Shown: positions 8,799 through 17,482, counted from the stretch's first letter. The stretch is 64,000 bases of DNA from SXRF01 sp039808985 (GCA_039808985.1 JBDHUC010000001.1:1-64000); one strand, 5' to 3'. The notes: generated by a model not told the origin, from the letters alone. Program-made: numbers and translations.

Positions 8799-8873
8799 AG
8801 TTGACAGCGGTCTGCGACCAGTTAAAAGTTAATGGAACCAAATTTGTAATCTGACCGCTAACCGCTGACAACT
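8799..8873. repeat. Near-perfect inverted repeat in the tsaD-hemC divergent gap
   Basis: AGTTGACAGCGG (8799-8810) pairs with CCGCTGACAACT (8862-8873), one mismatch in 12, with a further CCGCTAA copy at 8855. The gap must also hold both promoters. The sequence style (AGTTGACAG / GACAACTG words) recalls the variable AGTTATCAGT-type intergenic repeats seen in several bacteria. Confidence 0.7.
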
Positions 8874-8880
8874 GAAAACT

Positions 8881-9783
8881 ATGAAACATATAAGGCTTGG
8901 AACGAGGAAAAGCCCCCTGGCCCTGGCCCAGGCCGGGCAGGTGCGGGATCTGCTGCTGGCGGCGCATGGGGATATTTCGGTTGAAATAGTGCATATTGTT
9001 ACCAGTGGAGATAAATTCAGTAACCAGCCCTTAACTGAAATTGGTGGTAAGGGACTGTTTACCAAAGAAATTGAGGATGGGCTGCTGGATAGGGCGCTTG
9101 ATATAGCCGTTCATTCCATGAAGGATATGCCGACCATTTTGCCAGATGGCCTTATTATAGGCGCTATGCTTAAGCGTGAAGACCCTCGTGATATGCTTAT
9201 AGGAAAGGGGCTTAAAACTTTTTCCGACCTGCCGCAGGGCGCGGTTTTTGGAACATCATCGCTCAGGCGCGCCGCGCAGGTGAAGATCCGCAGGCCTGAT
9301 GTGCAGATAGTGCCATTCCGTGGTAATGTGCAGACGCGGCTCGATAAGCTGGCGCGTGGCGAGGCTCAGGCAACGATGCTGGCAAAAGCCGGGCTTAACA
9401 GGTTAGGCCTTAATAATATTGAAGGTGCGGTTTTGGAGGTGGAAGAGTTCCTGCCTGCAATTGCCCAGGGAGCTATTGGTATCGAATGCCGGGATGGTGA
9501 TTATTTTATAAGGGAGCTACTGGCGCCTCTTGCTGATGTTGATACTATGGTTGCAGTTGATTGCGAGCGAGCTTTTCTTCGGGTGCTTGATGGCTCGTGC
9601 CGCACGCCAATATCAGGATATGCGAAAATCGAAGATAGCAGTATATATATGCGCGGGCTTATTGCCAGGCCAGATGGCGGCAGCTTTAAAGAAGCTGCAT
9701 TACAGGGTGATGTGGCAGATGCTCATAAATTAGGGATTGAAGTTGGGAATATTATACTCAGGCAATTGCAGTCAGCCGACTAA
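8881..9783 (+). CDS. hemC: Hydroxymethylbilane synthase (porphobilinogen deaminase)
   Basis: Polymerises four porphobilinogens in haem synthesis; hemB lies at 51026-52012. 300 residues. GTRKSPLALAQ at the start, HSMKDMP with the catalytic aspartate D82, GTSSLRRAAQ and LDGSCRTPI with C240 for the dipyrromethane cofactor are all intact. No strong ribosome binding site is visible before ATG 8881. Its last 12 bases overlap the convergent hydrolase gene. Confidence 0.96.
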   Translation: MKHIRLGTRKSPLALAQAGQVRDLLLAAHGDISVEIVHIVTSGDKFSNQPLTEIGGKGLFTKEIEDGLLDRALDIAVHSMKDMPTILPDGLIIGAMLKREDPRDMLIGKGLKTFSDLPQGAVFGTSSLRRAAQVKIRRPDVQIVPFRGNVQTRLDKLARGEAQATMLAKAGLNRLGLNNIEGAVLEVEEFLPAIAQGAIGIECRDGDYFIRELLAPLADVDTMVAVDCERAFLRVLDGSCRTPISGYAKIEDSSIYMRGLIARPDGGSFKEAALQGDVADAHKLGIEVGNIILRQLQSAD

Positions 9784-10587
9784 CTTCTGCTCATGGCAAA
9801 ATGTCAAAACCGCTGCGACCAGTAGCTCTAAATTATAGTTGTTATGCCCTGTATTGGCAAAATATATGGATTTTTTGGGCTCATTTGCCAGAACAAACAG
9901 CCCCTTGCCATCGCTTATTGGAACAACCGTATCATCGGTGCCATGCAATAGCAGCAAAGGCATGTGTACAGCGGCAATTTTGCTTGCTGAATCAAAGCGA
10001 TCTTCAAGCAGAAGATTAACCGGGAGCCATGGGTAATGGAATGAAGCTGCCGAAGCCATCGACATGAAAGGCGACTGTAATATAAGAGCTGCCAGTTTAT
10101 ATTCGGTCGCCATCTGTACGGCAACTCCTGTGCCTATTGATTCGCCGTAAATTATTATTTTATTTTCTGGTATCGACAGCTCTTTGAGCGCATAAGAAAT
10201 TGCTGCGCGACCATCATTATAAAATCCTGCTTCCGATGGTGTTCCCTCGCTTGCTCCATAGCCACGGTAATCTATTCCAAGCACACCAAAGCCAGCATCG
10301 CGCAGAATGCTGAAATATTCTGCGCGGTGAGCAAGGTTCCCGGCATTGCCATGAAAATAAATTATGGTTGGATAGCCGGGCTTTGCTGCTTTGTACCAGC
10401 CCTGTATCTTAATATTATCAGTTGTGGCGATGCTAAGGCTTGTAAAATCAACCAGGCCATACGCCCCTGGAGCCTCGATGCTAACATGCGGAAGATACAT
10501 AAGCTTACGCTGGTAACCAAACATAACAGCGCAGATGATTATATATACCACCGCAAATTTTATAGCTATTTTTTTAAGTTTGTGCAT
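9772..10587 (-). CDS. Membrane-anchored alpha/beta hydrolase (ABHD13/BEM46-like)
   Basis: 271 residues with one N-terminal membrane segment (about residues 8-25), then a hydrolase fold facing the periplasm or membrane surface. The oxyanion block YFHGNAGN (77-84), the GYGASEG loop, the nucleophile elbow GESIGTG (S150), acid residue in HGTDDTVVP (D218/D219) and the final histidine GHNNYN (H248) complete a catalytic triad. Substrate unknown; relatives are often called serine peptidases or lipases. The 3' end overlaps hemC by 12 bases; purA ends 29 bases upstream of its start. Confidence 0.85.
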   Translation of the reverse strand: MHKLKKIAIKFAVVYIIICAVMFGYQRKLMYLPHVSIEAPGAYGLVDFTSLSIATTDNIKIQGWYKAAKPGYPTIIYFHGNAGNLAHRAEYFSILRDAGFGVLGIDYRGYGASEGTPSEAGFYNDGRAAISYALKELSIPENKIIIYGESIGTGVAVQMATEYKLAALILQSPFMSMASAASFHYPWLPVNLLLEDRFDSASKIAAVHMPLLLLHGTDDTVVPISDGKGLFVLANEPKKSIYFANTGHNNYNLELLVAAVLTFCHEQKLVG

Positions 10588-10616
10588 AAACCATTAATAT
10601 AGGGTTTTAGGTGGTT

Positions 10617-11909
10617 TTAGTCCAGAAACGGGTCTTTTACCAGGATTGTATCTTCACGTTTAGGGCTGGTGGAGAGTAGGGCGACCGGGCATTCGATAAG
10701 TTCTTCGATGCGACGGATATATTTTATCGCCTGCGCGGGAAGCTCAGCCCAGCTTTGCTTGCCATGGGTGCTTTCGCTCCATCCTGGCATTTCCTCGTAA
10801 ACCGGCTTTAGTTCTGCCTGTATCCTGCTGGAGGCCGGGAGGTAATCATACAGCTTGCCGTTATGGGTGTAGCCGATGCATATTTTTATGGTTTTAAAAC
10901 CATCCAGAACATCAAGTTTTGTGAGGGCTATGCCTGTGATTCCACCGATACGCGCAGTCTGGCGTACAAGCGTTGCATCGAACCAGCCGCAGCGGCGCGG
11001 CCTGCCTGTGACCGTTCCGAATTCATTGCCAACGCGGCCCAGTGTCTGGCCTATTTCGTCATTAAGCTCGCTGGGGAAGGGGCCGGAGCCTACGCGGGTG
11101 GTGTATGCCTTGGTGATGCCGAGCACATAGCCGATGGAGTTTATGCCGATGCCGGAGCCTATTGTTGCTGCGCCTGCCAGAGTGTTGGATGAGGTGACGT
11201 AAGGATAGGTTCCGTGGTCTACATCAAGCAGAGCTCCCTGCGCGCCTTCGAATAATATGCGTTTTCCATCGCGGCGTAGCTGGTGTAGCAGCATCCATAC
11301 CGGCATGGCAAAAGGCAGAAGTTTTGGCGCTATCTCAAGCAATGGTTTCAGAACCTCATTAAGCTGCATAGGCTGACCGCCATTGGCCTTAAGCAGGGTG
11401 TTATGGTAAGTGAGCAGGTTCTCAACTTTTTCGCGGAGCACTTCTTCATCGGCAAGGTCGCAGACACGGATGGCACGTCTTGCAACTTTATCCTCATAAG
11501 CAGGGCCGATTCCACGCCCGGTGGTGCCGATTTTTGCCTTGCCACGGCTGGTTTCTGCATGCTGATCGACATTCTGGTGAATTGGAAGTATCAGCGGCGC
11601 ATTCTCGGCGATTTTTAAATTATCGGGTGTTATGTTAACGCCGAGTTTGGAAATTTTTTCTATTTCAGAAAACAACGCGAACGGATCGATCACTACGCCG
11701 TTTCCGATGATGGAAAGCTTGCCGGGGCGTACGATGCCTGATGGCAGGAGGGATAGTTTATAAGTTATGCCATCAACCACCAGCGTATGCCCGGCGTTAT
11801 GCCCTCCCTGAAAGCGCACAACAACATCGGCGCGTTCCGAAAGCCAGTCGACCACCTTGCCTTTACCCTCATCACCCCACTGCGAACCCATTACTACTAC
11901 GTTTGCCAT
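10617..11909 (-). CDS. purA: Adenylosuccinate synthetase
   Basis: GTP-dependent first step from IMP to AMP, 430 residues, normal length. N-terminal GSQWGDEGKGKVVDWL with the catalytic Asp, GGHNAGHTL with the catalytic His, GTTGRGIGPAYEDK and VGSGPFPSEL are all present. A good AGGAA lies before the ATG. It follows hisZ by 34 bases on the same strand; hisZ-purA adjacency is a recurring arrangement in proteobacteria. Confidence 0.96.
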   Translation of the reverse strand: MANVVVMGSQWGDEGKGKVVDWLSERADVVVRFQGGHNAGHTLVVDGITYKLSLLPSGIVRPGKLSIIGNGVVIDPFALFSEIEKISKLGVNITPDNLKIAENAPLILPIHQNVDQHAETSRGKAKIGTTGRGIGPAYEDKVARRAIRVCDLADEEVLREKVENLLTYHNTLLKANGGQPMQLNEVLKPLLEIAPKLLPFAMPVWMLLHQLRRDGKRILFEGAQGALLDVDHGTYPYVTSSNTLAGAATIGSGIGINSIGYVLGITKAYTTRVGSGPFPSELNDEIGQTLGRVGNEFGTVTGRPRRCGWFDATLVRQTARIGGITGIALTKLDVLDGFKTIKICIGYTHNGKLYDYLPASSRIQAELKPVYEEMPGWSESTHGKQSWAELPAQAIKYIRRIEELIECPVALLSTSPKREDTILVKDPFLD

Positions 11910-11943
11910 TTTGATTCCTGCCAGTTTCCAGTTTATAATTCAG

Positions 11944-13086
11944 TTATAATTCTTTTACAGTTCCATCTTTGTAAATATAGCCGCAGCCGAGGCGTTTTGC
12001 CTCTGCTTCGTTTTTACCATATTCGGCGAGGGCGTATATCACTGCGAAGCCTTGTTCACGCAGTTTTTCGGCTTCTGTATTGTTTATACCATCACTTACC
12101 AATATGCGTTTTGTACGTTTAGCCTGCGGCAAAATATCGAGTAGCGTTTCGACATATAATGTGAAGCCCGTTGCCTCGGTATCGTAACGCGAAGATTCTC
12201 CCTGTATTTTATAACGTCCGCCACGGCCTACCTCATGCGCAACGCCGGGCACAAAAATAGAAAACCCTATGCCGGAATGGTAGCCAGCGCCCCGGCTTTC
12301 GGTTGCGTCTATGGTTATTGCCCAATCCTTGTTGCCGCGCTTGCGCAATATAGCTAAAACCTGCCGCAGGTCTGCGCATTGCCTGCGCGCGCTGTCGGGT
12401 AAATCGAGGCGTTCGATCGCCGCCATCGTATCTTCTGCATTACCGGAGCTTTGCAGCAGGCCGATAAGAGTGTCGCGGTAGCTGAATGAAAAATTGCTTA
12501 TGGTTGAAGCATCTTTATGGGAAATTGCTTTTAAAAGTATTTGCAGTTCCGACTCTTCAAGTTTTTCGGCGGCAAGGAGCGAGCCAACTATGCCCGGAAG
12601 ATTGAGGTCAATTGATAATTTGGTTATTCCGGTTTTTTTCAGCGCTTCAACCGCAACTAAAATTATTTCGGCATCTGCCTCTGCGGTTGCAACACCGATA
12701 AGCTCAATTCCTGCCTGATGGAGCTGGCGATCACTTTTTAACTGCTCGCCCTGCATACGCAGTATCAGCCCGTTGTAGCACAGACGTAGAGGGCGTGGCT
12801 CGCTATTCAGGCGGTTCATCGCAATACGGGCGATCTGCAGAGTAATATCGGCGCGGATTCCCATAACCTTATGCGCCGTTGGATCCATAACCCTGAATAT
12901 CTGCGAGCTTAGGGAGCTTCCGCGACCTGCAAGAAGATTCTCGCTATATTCCAATAGTGGCGGCGATACCTGCTCGTAACCAAAACTTTCAAATACGGAA
13001 AGCAGGTTGTGCGATAATTCTGATTCCTGTCTGGCATAAGGTGGGAGCAGATCATAGCAGCCGGAAGGGAGTAGCGATCTTGTCAT
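11944..13086 (-). CDS. hisZ: ATP phosphoribosyltransferase regulatory subunit (HisZ)
   Basis: A class-II aminoacyl-tRNA-synthetase-like paralogue that activates the short HisG in histidine synthesis; 380 residues from ATG 13086 (MTRSLLPSGCYDLLPP). GCYDLLPPYARQE matches the HisZ/HisS N-terminus, and the FRVMDPTAHKVMGIRADITLQIAR motif-2 region and a late GRGGRY block are seen. A C-terminal anticodon-binding domain is shortened, which separates it from HisS. Longer in-frame starts reach 13203 but add an atypical leader running into the SemiSWEET region. hisG is not in the window, so histidine synthesis itself is not demonstrated. Confidence 0.88.
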   Translation of the reverse strand: MTRSLLPSGCYDLLPPYARQESELSHNLLSVFESFGYEQVSPPLLEYSENLLAGRGSSLSSQIFRVMDPTAHKVMGIRADITLQIARIAMNRLNSEPRPLRLCYNGLILRMQGEQLKSDRQLHQAGIELIGVATAEADAEIILVAVEALKKTGITKLSIDLNLPGIVGSLLAAEKLEESELQILLKAISHKDASTISNFSFSYRDTLIGLLQSSGNAEDTMAAIERLDLPDSARRQCADLRQVLAILRKRGNKDWAITIDATESRGAGYHSGIGFSIFVPGVAHEVGRGGRYKIQGESSRYDTEATGFTLYVETLLDILPQAKRTKRILVSDGINNTEAEKLREQGFAVIYALAEYGKNEAEAKRLGCGYIYKDGTVKEL

Positions 13087-13159
13087 AATTTCTAATAGCT
13101 CGTTGTATTTATTTATAAATTGTTTAAGATATAGATTGAACTTGTCAATCGGAACTCTT

Positions 13160-13411
13160 ATGAATCCTGAAATAATTGGTGGAGTCGCAGCTATTCTTAC
13201 CACTGCTGCCTATATTCCGCAATCCATCAAAGTATATCGCGAGAAAAATACCAGCAGCTTGTCACTGGGCATGTATGTACTTATTTCCAGTGGGATTGCG
13301 GCATGGACAGTTTACGGTATTATGATTGAAAGTCCATCGGTTATGATTGCGAATGGGGTAACGCTGGCGCTTACACTTTTTATCTTATTCATGAAGCTGA
13401 GGCACGGCTGA
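13160..13411 (+). CDS. SemiSWEET-type small transporter (PQ-loop family)
   Basis: 83 residues with three hydrophobic segments, the size of a bacterial SemiSWEET half-transporter that works as a dimer, usually for sugars. The signature AAYIPQSIKVYREKNTSSLS contains the PQ loop in segment 1. ATG 13160 gives the conserved N-terminus (MNPEIIGGVAAILTTAAYIPQ). It is divergent from hisZ and its last 27 bases overlap convergent pssA. The transported compound is not known. Confidence 0.88.
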   Translation: MNPEIIGGVAAILTTAAYIPQSIKVYREKNTSSLSLGMYVLISSGIAAWTVYGIMIESPSVMIANGVTLALTLFILFMKLRHG

Positions 13412-14182
13412 ATCGGATTTTTTAAGCCTATTATAGCTTTTTATGCTGAAAAAGATTGAAATTAAATAGGAAAATCCAAGGAATAATATAAATTTCCACG
13501 GTTCTATTACAAATAATACCATCATTACTGTGAATAAAACCATAAATACGGCTATTCGCTCGTGCCTGATACGGATATTCTTGCCGGAAAATGTTGGTAT
13601 GCGGCTTGCCATAAGCGCCCCTACAATTATCGCATAAATAAGTGTGATATATACCGGGATAACCAGGTCGCCATCGGTTTCCAGGCTTATTATCAGCGGA
13701 AGCAGGCATAAAATCCCGCCAGCAGGGGAAGGGACCCCGGTAAAAAATTGTTTTTCCCAGGGTTGTACATTATCGTCAAACAGGCCGGTATTGAAACGCG
13801 CAAGACGAAGGGCGGTACATACCGAAAAGAACAATACCACAGCCCAGCCAAAGCCTTTTACTGCCTGCATCTGCCACATGTAAAGCACCAGCACAGGCGA
13901 TACGCCAAAGCACAGAAAATCGGAAAGAGAATCAAGCTGCGCGCCGAAATTGCTGGTTGCGCCAAGCATACGCGCTACACGCCCGTCCATGCCGTCGATT
14001 ATTGCTGCGGCAAGAATGAAAGCTACCGATATTTCAAAGCGCCCCGCCATGGCAAAGCGAATTGCAGACAATCCGCAGCACATCCCTGAAATAGTTATCA
14101 TGTTGGGAAACAGGCGCGAGATCGGCTGTTCACGGCGCAGGCGGCGTTTTAACCTCTCTTCGCGGCGGCGATTATGCTGCAT
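13385..14182 (-). CDS. pssA: CDP-diacylglycerol-serine O-phosphatidyltransferase
   Basis: Integral membrane enzyme of phosphatidylserine synthesis, 265 residues. The CDP-alcohol phosphotransferase signature runs as DGMDGRVARMLGATSNFG then AQLDSLSD, supplying all metal-binding aspartates; multiple membrane helices follow. A basic N-terminus (HNRRREERLKRRLRREQ) likely sits on the cytoplasmic face. The gene lies 3 bases downstream of psd on the same strand, forming the two-step route to phosphatidylethanolamine. Confidence 0.94.
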   Translation of the reverse strand: MQHNRRREERLKRRLRREQPISRLFPNMITISGMCCGLSAIRFAMAGRFEISVAFILAAAIIDGMDGRVARMLGATSNFGAQLDSLSDFLCFGVSPVLVLYMWQMQAVKGFGWAVVLFFSVCTALRLARFNTGLFDDNVQPWEKQFFTGVPSPAGGILCLLPLIISLETDGDLVIPVYITLIYAIIVGALMASRIPTFSGKNIRIRHERIAVFMVLFTVMMVLFVIEPWKFILFLGFSYLISIFFSIKSYNRLKKSDSAVPQLHE

Positions 14183-14185
14183 GGC

Positions 14186-14902
14186 CTAACGCTTTGTTCC
14201 TACGCGGTCAGACTCTGTACTGAGTAAATCAGCCAATATGGTCTCGCCGCCTATAGCTGTTTGTCCGACTATGGCAAGTGGCTGTGTGCCTTGCGGAAGA
14301 TAGACGTCCACACGGCTGCCGAAACGTATTATGCCGAAAGTTTCTCCGGTTTTTACTGGTTGCTCTGCTATCAGATCGCATAATATGCGGCGCGCTACCA
14401 GCCCAGCTATTTGCACCATGCCTATTTCAATATTCTCAGGAGTAGTTATTTTAATTAAGTTCTGCTCATTCTCCGAGCTTGCTTTATCAAGCGAGGCGTT
14501 TAAAAATTTTCCAGCTTTGTAATGAATCTTACTTATACTGCCGGTTATTGGGATGCGGTTCACATGCACGTTAAATACGTTCATGAAAATGCTTATGCGT
14601 GTGCGCTCGCTATCGCCAAGCTCAAGCTCGGCAGGCGGTACTACTGTTGTGATGCTCTGCACGATACCATCTGCCGGGCTTATAAGCAGGCCTTCGCGAA
14701 TCGGGGTTACGCGTGGCGGATTGCGGAAGAAATAAATGCACCATACGGTAAGTATGAGGCCTATCCAGCCAAGAGGCGACCATATAAGAGCTAGTATAAG
14801 GGCGGCAACGGCGAAAATTGCAATAAACATCCAGCCTGCGGGATGGATAGGTACGAAGATGCTCTTAATTGATTCAAGTAAATGATTATCTTCCGGCTTC
14901 AT
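14186..14902 (-). CDS. psd: Phosphatidylserine decarboxylase proenzyme (short type)
   Basis: Makes phosphatidylethanolamine; 238 residues, the short alphaproteobacterial form. An N-terminal membrane hairpin (about 22-58), SPADGIVQSI, the FMNVFNVHVNRIP block and the self-cleavage site FGSRVDVYLP with Gly195-Ser196 (the serine becomes the pyruvoyl group) are present. First gene of psd-pssA. Confidence 0.95.
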   Translation of the reverse strand: MKPEDNHLLESIKSIFVPIHPAGWMFIAIFAVAALILALIWSPLGWIGLILTVWCIYFFRNPPRVTPIREGLLISPADGIVQSITTVVPPAELELGDSERTRISIFMNVFNVHVNRIPITGSISKIHYKAGKFLNASLDKASSENEQNLIKITTPENIEIGMVQIAGLVARRILCDLIAEQPVKTGETFGIIRFGSRVDVYLPQGTQPLAIVGQTAIGGETILADLLSTESDRVGTKR

Positions 14903-14959
14903 GGGCGCTCCACTGTTTATGACAGCGGCACTTATATAGGATGTAATCTTTTTTGTCTA

Positions 14960-15607
14960 TTAACTTGTCGTCCTACTCATGCCAAGACGGGCTATAATTT
15001 CATCGGTGAATTCCTTTGTGCCCACCTTCTTTTTGCTATGTGCGCGGCTATGGATGTCGGCTGTGTGGATGCCGTCCGAGATGGTTTGTTGCAATGCTTT
15101 TTCAATTAATCCTGCGGTGGAATCCTGTCCGAGATATTTTAGCATAAGGACTGATGCCTGGATGATTGCGCAAGGATTGGCAATGTCTTTCCCGGCGAGA
15201 TCGGGCGCTGCATCCTGCATGGTTTCAAATAGCGCAAATTCATCAGAGATATTCTGTGAGGCCTGTAATAATTCCGTATCTGTAATATTTATGGAGTTGT
15301 AAATATCCAGATTTTCCGGGCTTAAGCCAAATTTTTCATATATTTTTTCATTGACGTTTTTATAGTCCTGGTCATGCGGGATAGTTATTGGGGATTTTAG
15401 CAATATTTTATTGCGTTTCAGCATATCCCAGGCCGAAGGTAAAATACCATATTTTGCGCCCATATTATAGATGCGCTGCCCCAGTTCCACAGATTCTATG
15501 CGCACGCAGGCAGCGGATTCCCTGAGTATCAGCAAAGCTGACTCCATTATTTCCGGGCCTATGCCGTCGCCGTAAGCTACTGTTATTGTGGTTGTATTGT
15601 TTTCCAT
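14960..15607 (-). CDS. Internally deleted isocitrate dehydrogenase-like protein
   Basis: 215 residues. The first 75 residues match the N-terminus of rickettsial-type NADP isocitrate dehydrogenase (TVAYGDGIGPEIMESAL... LLKSPITIPHDQ), and about 110-215 match the C-terminal part (FALFETMQDAAPDLAGKDIA, then KKVGTKEFTDEIIARLG). The middle, which in E. coli Icd carries R129, R153, Y160, K230 and the metal-binding aspartates, is missing, without a frameshift. The surviving sites are also altered: the Ser-x-Asn-...-Arg substrate motif reads N-V-N-E-K-I-Y, and the cofactor His-Gly is replaced by Gln-Asp. It is therefore unlikely to be catalytic. The frame is intact, with a GAAAGAAAA stretch before the ATG, so it may be expressed as a pseudoenzyme, or it may be a decaying copy. 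Confidence 0.75.
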   Translation of the reverse strand: MENNTTTITVAYGDGIGPEIMESALLILRESAACVRIESVELGQRIYNMGAKYGILPSAWDMLKRNKILLKSPITIPHDQDYKNVNEKIYEKFGLSPENLDIYNSINITDTELLQASQNISDEFALFETMQDAAPDLAGKDIANPCAIIQASVLMLKYLGQDSTAGLIEKALQQTISDGIHTADIHSRAHSKKKVGTKEFTDEIIARLGMSRTTS

Positions 15608-15807
15608 AATTATCGTTTTCTTTCAATATATTGACCGCTATTAACCAAGTGTCATAAAAACTTCACACTCATTATGAACTTTTGTTAATGAAAAATTAGC
15701 TTAGTTGGGATAATATATGCTTGTGAATATAAGTTATATCTCCAAGAAAATCTATAAAAAATAAAGAGATATATAAAAAGATAGAAGCTGCAGGATCGTG
15801 GGGTGTT

Positions 15808-16128
15808 ATGAGAATGAATATGAGTGGTTATCCGCCTCCTACTATTGCCAATGTTGATTTAAATACAAATCAAGTTGAGGTAATGGGTTGTTATCCTGAA
15901 AAAAACAAGCTTGGTGGCCAGGCGCTTAACGATGTTGCGGATGCGTGCCGTTGCCTTTCAACTAATCCAATTTTTGGCGAGCCTTGTTTGCCAGCCGCTA
16001 TTACGCTTGTAGGCGGTGGGAATAATGGGCCTAAGGTTGTGTCTTCAAGTGTTGATTATAACCACCAGCAATTGCCATCACCACCAATAGCTTTGAAGCC
16101 ATCCGGCGGCAATGATCGAGGGATATAG
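15808..16128 (+). CDS. Small orphan protein, proline-rich
   Basis: 106 residues that I do not recognise. It begins MRMNMSGYPPPTIANVD and ends with a disordered Pro/Gly/Ser-rich tail (LPSPPIALKPSGGNDRG). Four cysteines (C28, C47, C49, C60 approx.) are scattered through the centre. No signal peptide or membrane segment. A GTGGGGTG stretch precedes the ATG. The next orphan begins 9 bases downstream, so both are probably co-transcribed. An internal ATG at 15814 or 15820 is an alternative start. Confidence 0.55.
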   Translation: MRMNMSGYPPPTIANVDLNTNQVEVMGCYPEKNKLGGQALNDVADACRCLSTNPIFGEPCLPAAITLVGGGNNGPKVVSSSVDYNHQQLPSPPIALKPSGGNDRGI

Positions 16129-16137
16129 GGCGCTGAT

Positions 16138-16482
16138 ATGGCTATCATTCAAAACCCACCACCACCGCCGCCAATATCAAGGAATGCCTTAGCAGACTTG
16201 CTATGTACCATCATGATATTATGCCGGGGTATTGGTGAAAATGGTAATCCTTGCTGGGCCTATATGTGCATCAAGCCGAGCATGGCGCAGTCATTTAAGG
16301 AGGCGCGCGATAAAGGGCCATTTAATATTGAAGATTACGGCGCTATCATAGAATTCGGGGAAGGGGTTGAGCCTCCTGATGATGTTAAGGAGCGCATGGA
16401 GCGCGAATATGGCATGAACCACCATTACGAAGATGACCTGATGCGTGCTGTTGAGCAGATAAAGCAGAAAGCTATAGGGTAG
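16138..16482 (+). CDS. Small orphan protein with N-terminal polyproline run
   Basis: 114 residues, function not recognised. After MAIIQN comes a run of six prolines, then a compact part with CWAYMCIKPSMAQSF and an acidic C-terminal half ending in a helix (DDLMRAVEQIKQKAIG). The six-proline run would normally need EF-P for translation. Located 9 bases after another small orphan. No export signal seen. Confidence 0.6.
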   Translation: MAIIQNPPPPPPISRNALADLLCTIMILCRGIGENGNPCWAYMCIKPSMAQSFKEARDKGPFNIEDYGAIIEFGEGVEPPDDVKERMEREYGMNHHYEDDLMRAVEQIKQKAIG

Positions 16483-16499
16483 CTTTTCCTAGGGGATGT

Positions 16500-16553
16500 C
16501 GTACTGCGAATGCGTAAGCATTGCGCAGGATCTCAGGATCTCAGGATTATTAA
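16500..16553. repeat. Repeat family B copy: CAGGATCTCAG-type palindromic unit
   Basis: ACTGCGAATGCGTAAGCATTGCGCAGGAT forms an imperfect hairpin, followed by two copies of CTCAGGAT and ATTATTAATACAG. The same ordered words (GCGCAGGATCTCAG, ATTATT) occur at 20631 and, inverted, at 39446-39535. Confidence 0.6.
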
Positions 16554-16567
16554 TACAGACTCCAACT

Positions 16568-16637
16568 GTCACCCCGCATTTATTGCGGGGTCTGGAGCTT
16601 AGGCTTAATACCGGATACCGCCATCCGGCGGCATGAC
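16568..16637 (+). repeat. Repeat family A copy 1 (double hairpin)
   Basis: Two hairpins in tandem: CCCCGC-ATTTATT-GCGGGG and CCGGATaCCGCCATCCGG, joined by TCTGGAGCTTAGGCTTAATA and closed by GGCATGAC. The same arrangement recurs at 20726-20790 and inverted at 26244-26310. A shared CAAATGCAATTGCCATGC tail follows at about 16653-16670. Together with the neighbouring family B copy and a third hairpin (CTATGCAGCGGGG) this fills the gap 16483-16749, which holds no gene. Confidence 0.8.
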
Positions 16638-16749
16638 AAGCTGGGAAAATAGCAAATGCAATTGCCATGCCCAGACCACGCTATGCAGCGGGGCGACAGG
16701 TGGAGCAGGATGACAGTGTTGAGGATTTGCGCCTCACAGGACGGCGTTG

Positions 16750-16998
16750 CTACGCAACTACCGATACGAACATTTTTTTAGATTTCTCGCGGAATTCCAC
16801 ACGGCCTTCGAGGGTTGCGAAAATAGTGTGGTCAAGCCCCATATCAACACCAGAGCCGGGATATACTTTGGTTCCGCGCTGGCGGATGATGATATTGCCA
16901 GGAATTACGGTTTCGCCACCGAATTTTTTTACGCCAAGGCGGCGGCCATCTGAATCGCGACCGTTGCGTGAACTACCACCTGCTTTTTTATGTGCCAT
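16750..16998 (-). CDS. rpmA: 50S ribosomal protein L27
   Basis: 82 residues, MAHKKAGGSSRNGRDSDGRR start and PGNIIIRQRGTKVYPG block are exactly L27. It follows rplU on the same strand. The N-terminus begins directly with the mature A-H-K-K-A-G, so no processing extension. Confidence 0.97.
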   Translation of the reverse strand: MAHKKAGGSSRNGRDSDGRRLGVKKFGGETVIPGNIIIRQRGTKVYPGSGVDMGLDHTIFATLEGRVEFREKSKKMFVSVVA

Positions 16999-17068
16999 GA
17001 CTTTTTCTCCTGTTGGCTCGCCTTACCATGCCGCCCGCCAACCCATGGTTCGGCGAGCCTTATGAAGG

Positions 17069-17368
17069 CTATGCTTTAATATCTGTGATTTTTATTTCTG
17101 TTAAATACTGGCGATGGCCTTTTTTGCGGCGGTAATTGTGACGGCGGCGCTTTTTGAAGATGATTACTTTCTCATCGCGGAACTGTTTTACTATTTCCGC
17201 CAATACCTTAGCTCCTGAAAGCAGCGGCGCACCGACCTTGTTGCCAGCCACCAACACCTCGTTGATTTCCAGCTTATCTCCGGCTGAACCTTCTAGTTTT
17301 TCAACGGAAATAACATCGCCGCTAGCGACTTTATATTGTTTCCCGCCTGTACGGATAACTGCAAACAT
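17069..17368 (-). CDS. rplU: 50S ribosomal protein L21
   Basis: 99 residues; MFAVIRTGGKQYKVASGD start, then FKKRRRHNYRRKKGHRQ, the basic RNA-binding block of L21. First gene of rplU-rpmA with 70 bases between the genes. A promoter candidate lies at 17442-17468. Confidence 0.97.
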   Translation of the reverse strand: MFAVIRTGGKQYKVASGDVISVEKLEGSAGDKLEINEVLVAGNKVGAPLLSGAKVLAEIVKQFRDEKVIIFKKRRRHNYRRKKGHRQYLTEIKITDIKA

Positions 17369-17441
17369 GGCTTAATTCCTGACCTACAAACTATTGAACT
17401 ATAAAAGAAAATTGTTATTTTTCTTTAAAATGGATGCAGAA

Positions 17442-17468
17442 TTTATAAGATAAGACAACATGTGTCAA
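17442..17468 (-). promoter_or_regulatory. Candidate promoter of rplU-rpmA
   Basis: On the minus strand, TTGACA (17463-17468) and TATAAA (17442-17447) are separated by 15 bases, shorter than the ideal 17. It lies just beyond the htpG stop at 17483, in the only gap available for an rplU promoter. Confidence 0.35.
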
Positions 17469-17482
17469 CATATAAATGTGCC

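Noticed and set aside
13087..13203. Longer HisZ starting at 13203
   Set aside because: The extra 39 residues run into the SemiSWEET gene and lack family likeness; MTRSLLPSGCYDLLPP begins the conserved part.
16500..16750. Structured small RNA or riboswitch in the hairpin-rich gap
   Set aside because: The same hairpins recur in other gaps and in both orientations, so they are better explained as dispersed repeats.
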